Of a DNA stretch of 7,493 nucleotides, positions 7,209-7,493 are shown one piece after another. A model generated the notes under the pieces. It saw only the letters and a list, made by a program, of their open reading frames with translations, did no database searches and was not told the origin of the DNA. The stretch spans positions 1,946 through 9,438 of the forward strand of contig DBJV01000065.1 of assembly GCA_002297185.1 (NCBI GenBank), in the 5' to 3' direction. Source of the DNA: Christensenella sp. UBA767 (GTDB lineage: Bacteria; Bacillota; Clostridia; Christensenellales; CAG-917). Made by a program: the position numbers and the translations under genes. Positions within the stretch are counted from its first letter, which is position 1, and each line of letters starts with the position of its first letter.

Positions 7209-7399
7209 GTAATCGGGAAACGAAAGACTCCCGAACCAAAACAGCTCATAATTTTCCCCCTTATCATAGCGAGCGACTTTGGGTGTATCACCCGAGGTCG
7301 TTTGCATTTTATAAAGCCGTCAAAGAGCATCTAACTTTGTCAGCGCGAATTTTGGAAAATGCGCGCTTTCGCGTTATATATCTCTTTGACGGCTTTATA
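7209..7399 (+). ncRNA. Candidate structured small RNA or leader, family unknown
   Basis: Directly downstream of the 7174 promoter come three stem-loops in about 190 nt. Hairpin 1 pairs TCGGGA (7213-7218) with TCCCGA (7229-7234). Hairpin 2 pairs CGAC (7274-7277) with GTCG (7297-7300), then GGGTG (7281-7285) with CACCC (7289-7293), with TTT/GAG forming an internal loop. Hairpin 3 is the 18-bp inverted repeat 7310-7327/7382-7399. Between hairpins 1 and 2 lies an unpaired-looking stretch containing TTTTCCCCCTTATC (7252-7265); C-rich single-stranded motifs of this kind occur in some Gram-positive sRNAs that pair with ribosome-binding sites. I did not recognise RNase P RNA, tmRNA, SRP RNA, 6S RNA, a T-box or a common riboswitch. 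The start is set by promoter spacing; the 3' end is uncertain. Confidence 0.4.
7310..7399. repeat. 18-bp perfect inverted repeat with nested hairpin
   Basis: The left arm at 7310-7327 (TATAAAGCCGTCAAAGAG) is exactly complementary to the right arm at 7382-7399. The 54-nt interior carries a second hairpin: AGCGCG (7342-7347) with CGCGCT (7362-7367), continued past one mismatch by ATTT (7349-7352) with AAAT (7357-7360). As RNA this would be a very stable long hairpin. As DNA it also fits a MITE-like element of about 90 bp, with 18-bp terminal repeats that begin and end in TA. No T-tract follows, so a simple terminator is unlikely. Confidence 0.8.
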
Positions 7400-7477
7400 T
7401 TATGGCGTTATTAAGCGATATACATCGTCAACATCTACTTATTAACGGAATGTGCCTATTCGGAGACGGAACTTCGA

Positions 7478-7493
7478 GCCGCAGGGCGGCGAG
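7478..7493. repeat. GC-rich hairpin at the window edge, possibly half of a larger palindrome
   Basis: GCCGC (7478-7482) pairs with GCGGC (7486-7490) around AGG. The GC-rich composition contrasts sharply with the AT-rich surroundings. The sequence before it, GGAACTTC (7468-7475), would pair with a GAAGTTCC arm just past the edge, and the last base G7493 already fits as its first base. It may be a partial dispersed repeat. This is inference from a cut element. Confidence 0.3.

Noticed and set aside
7402..7493. Open plus-strand frame from an ATG to the window end (MALLSDIHRQHLLINGMCLF...)
   Set aside because: There is no Shine-Dalgarno, no known family, and its end reads through the GC-rich palindrome. 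Thirty codons are not enough to call a gene, although a gene led by the 7174 promoter cannot be excluded.
7174..7493. Leader of an rRNA operon (strong promoter, CTCTTTGA resembling boxA at 7382)
   Set aside because: The boxA-like match lies within the 18-bp inverted repeat, and no 16S rRNA start appears before the window ends.

Overview
The window carries one co-directional gene cluster on the + strand: rpmH, rnpA, yidD, yidC, khpB (jag), mnmE and mnmG. This is the conserved chromosomal block often found near the replication origin of Bacillota. The gene order, a YidC with a lipoprotein-type signal (LVAC, as in SpoIIIJ/YqjG), a Jag/KhpB protein and strong TTGACA promoters all point to a Clostridia-like Bacillota. 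The repeat-rich flanks suggest an uncultured member known from assembly. I cannot name a species.

Layout. Positions 1-485 hold no convincing gene; part of this stretch is small palindromic repeats of a dispersed type. At 486-514 there is a perfect consensus sigma-70/sigma-A promoter (TTGACA, 17 bp, TATAAT) that should start the operon. rpmH (589-723), rnpA (732-1064), yidD (1061-1306), yidC (1294-2550), khpB (2559-3443) and mnmE (3445-4797) follow with overlaps or gaps of at most 8 nt, so they are probably translationally coupled. A 146-nt gap with several short inverted repeats precedes mnmG (4944-6776). An intrinsic terminator at 6795-6823 closes the operon. Beyond it lies a very AT-rich gene-free stretch (6824-7173), then a second strong promoter (7174-7202) and about 190 nt rich in stem-loops, ending in an 18-bp perfect inverted repeat. 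The last bases (7478-7493) look like half of a larger palindrome cut by the window edge.

How the genes work together. rpmH supplies ribosomal protein bL34 and rnpA the protein subunit of RNase P. YidD and YidC serve membrane protein insertion. KhpB is an RNA-binding partner of KhpA and is traditionally linked to YidC/SpoIIIJ. MnmE and MnmG form the complex that modifies the wobble uridine of certain tRNAs. The common theme is translation, RNA maturation and membrane protein biogenesis.

Most of the window is ordinary core genome. The least explained part is the promoter-led structured segment at 7174-7399, a candidate small RNA or leader. Secondary points are a roughly 145-residue extracytoplasmic insertion in YidC and a long Arg-rich tail on KhpB. 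The genes that usually flank this block in Bacillota (divergent dnaA upstream, rsmG downstream) are not visible.
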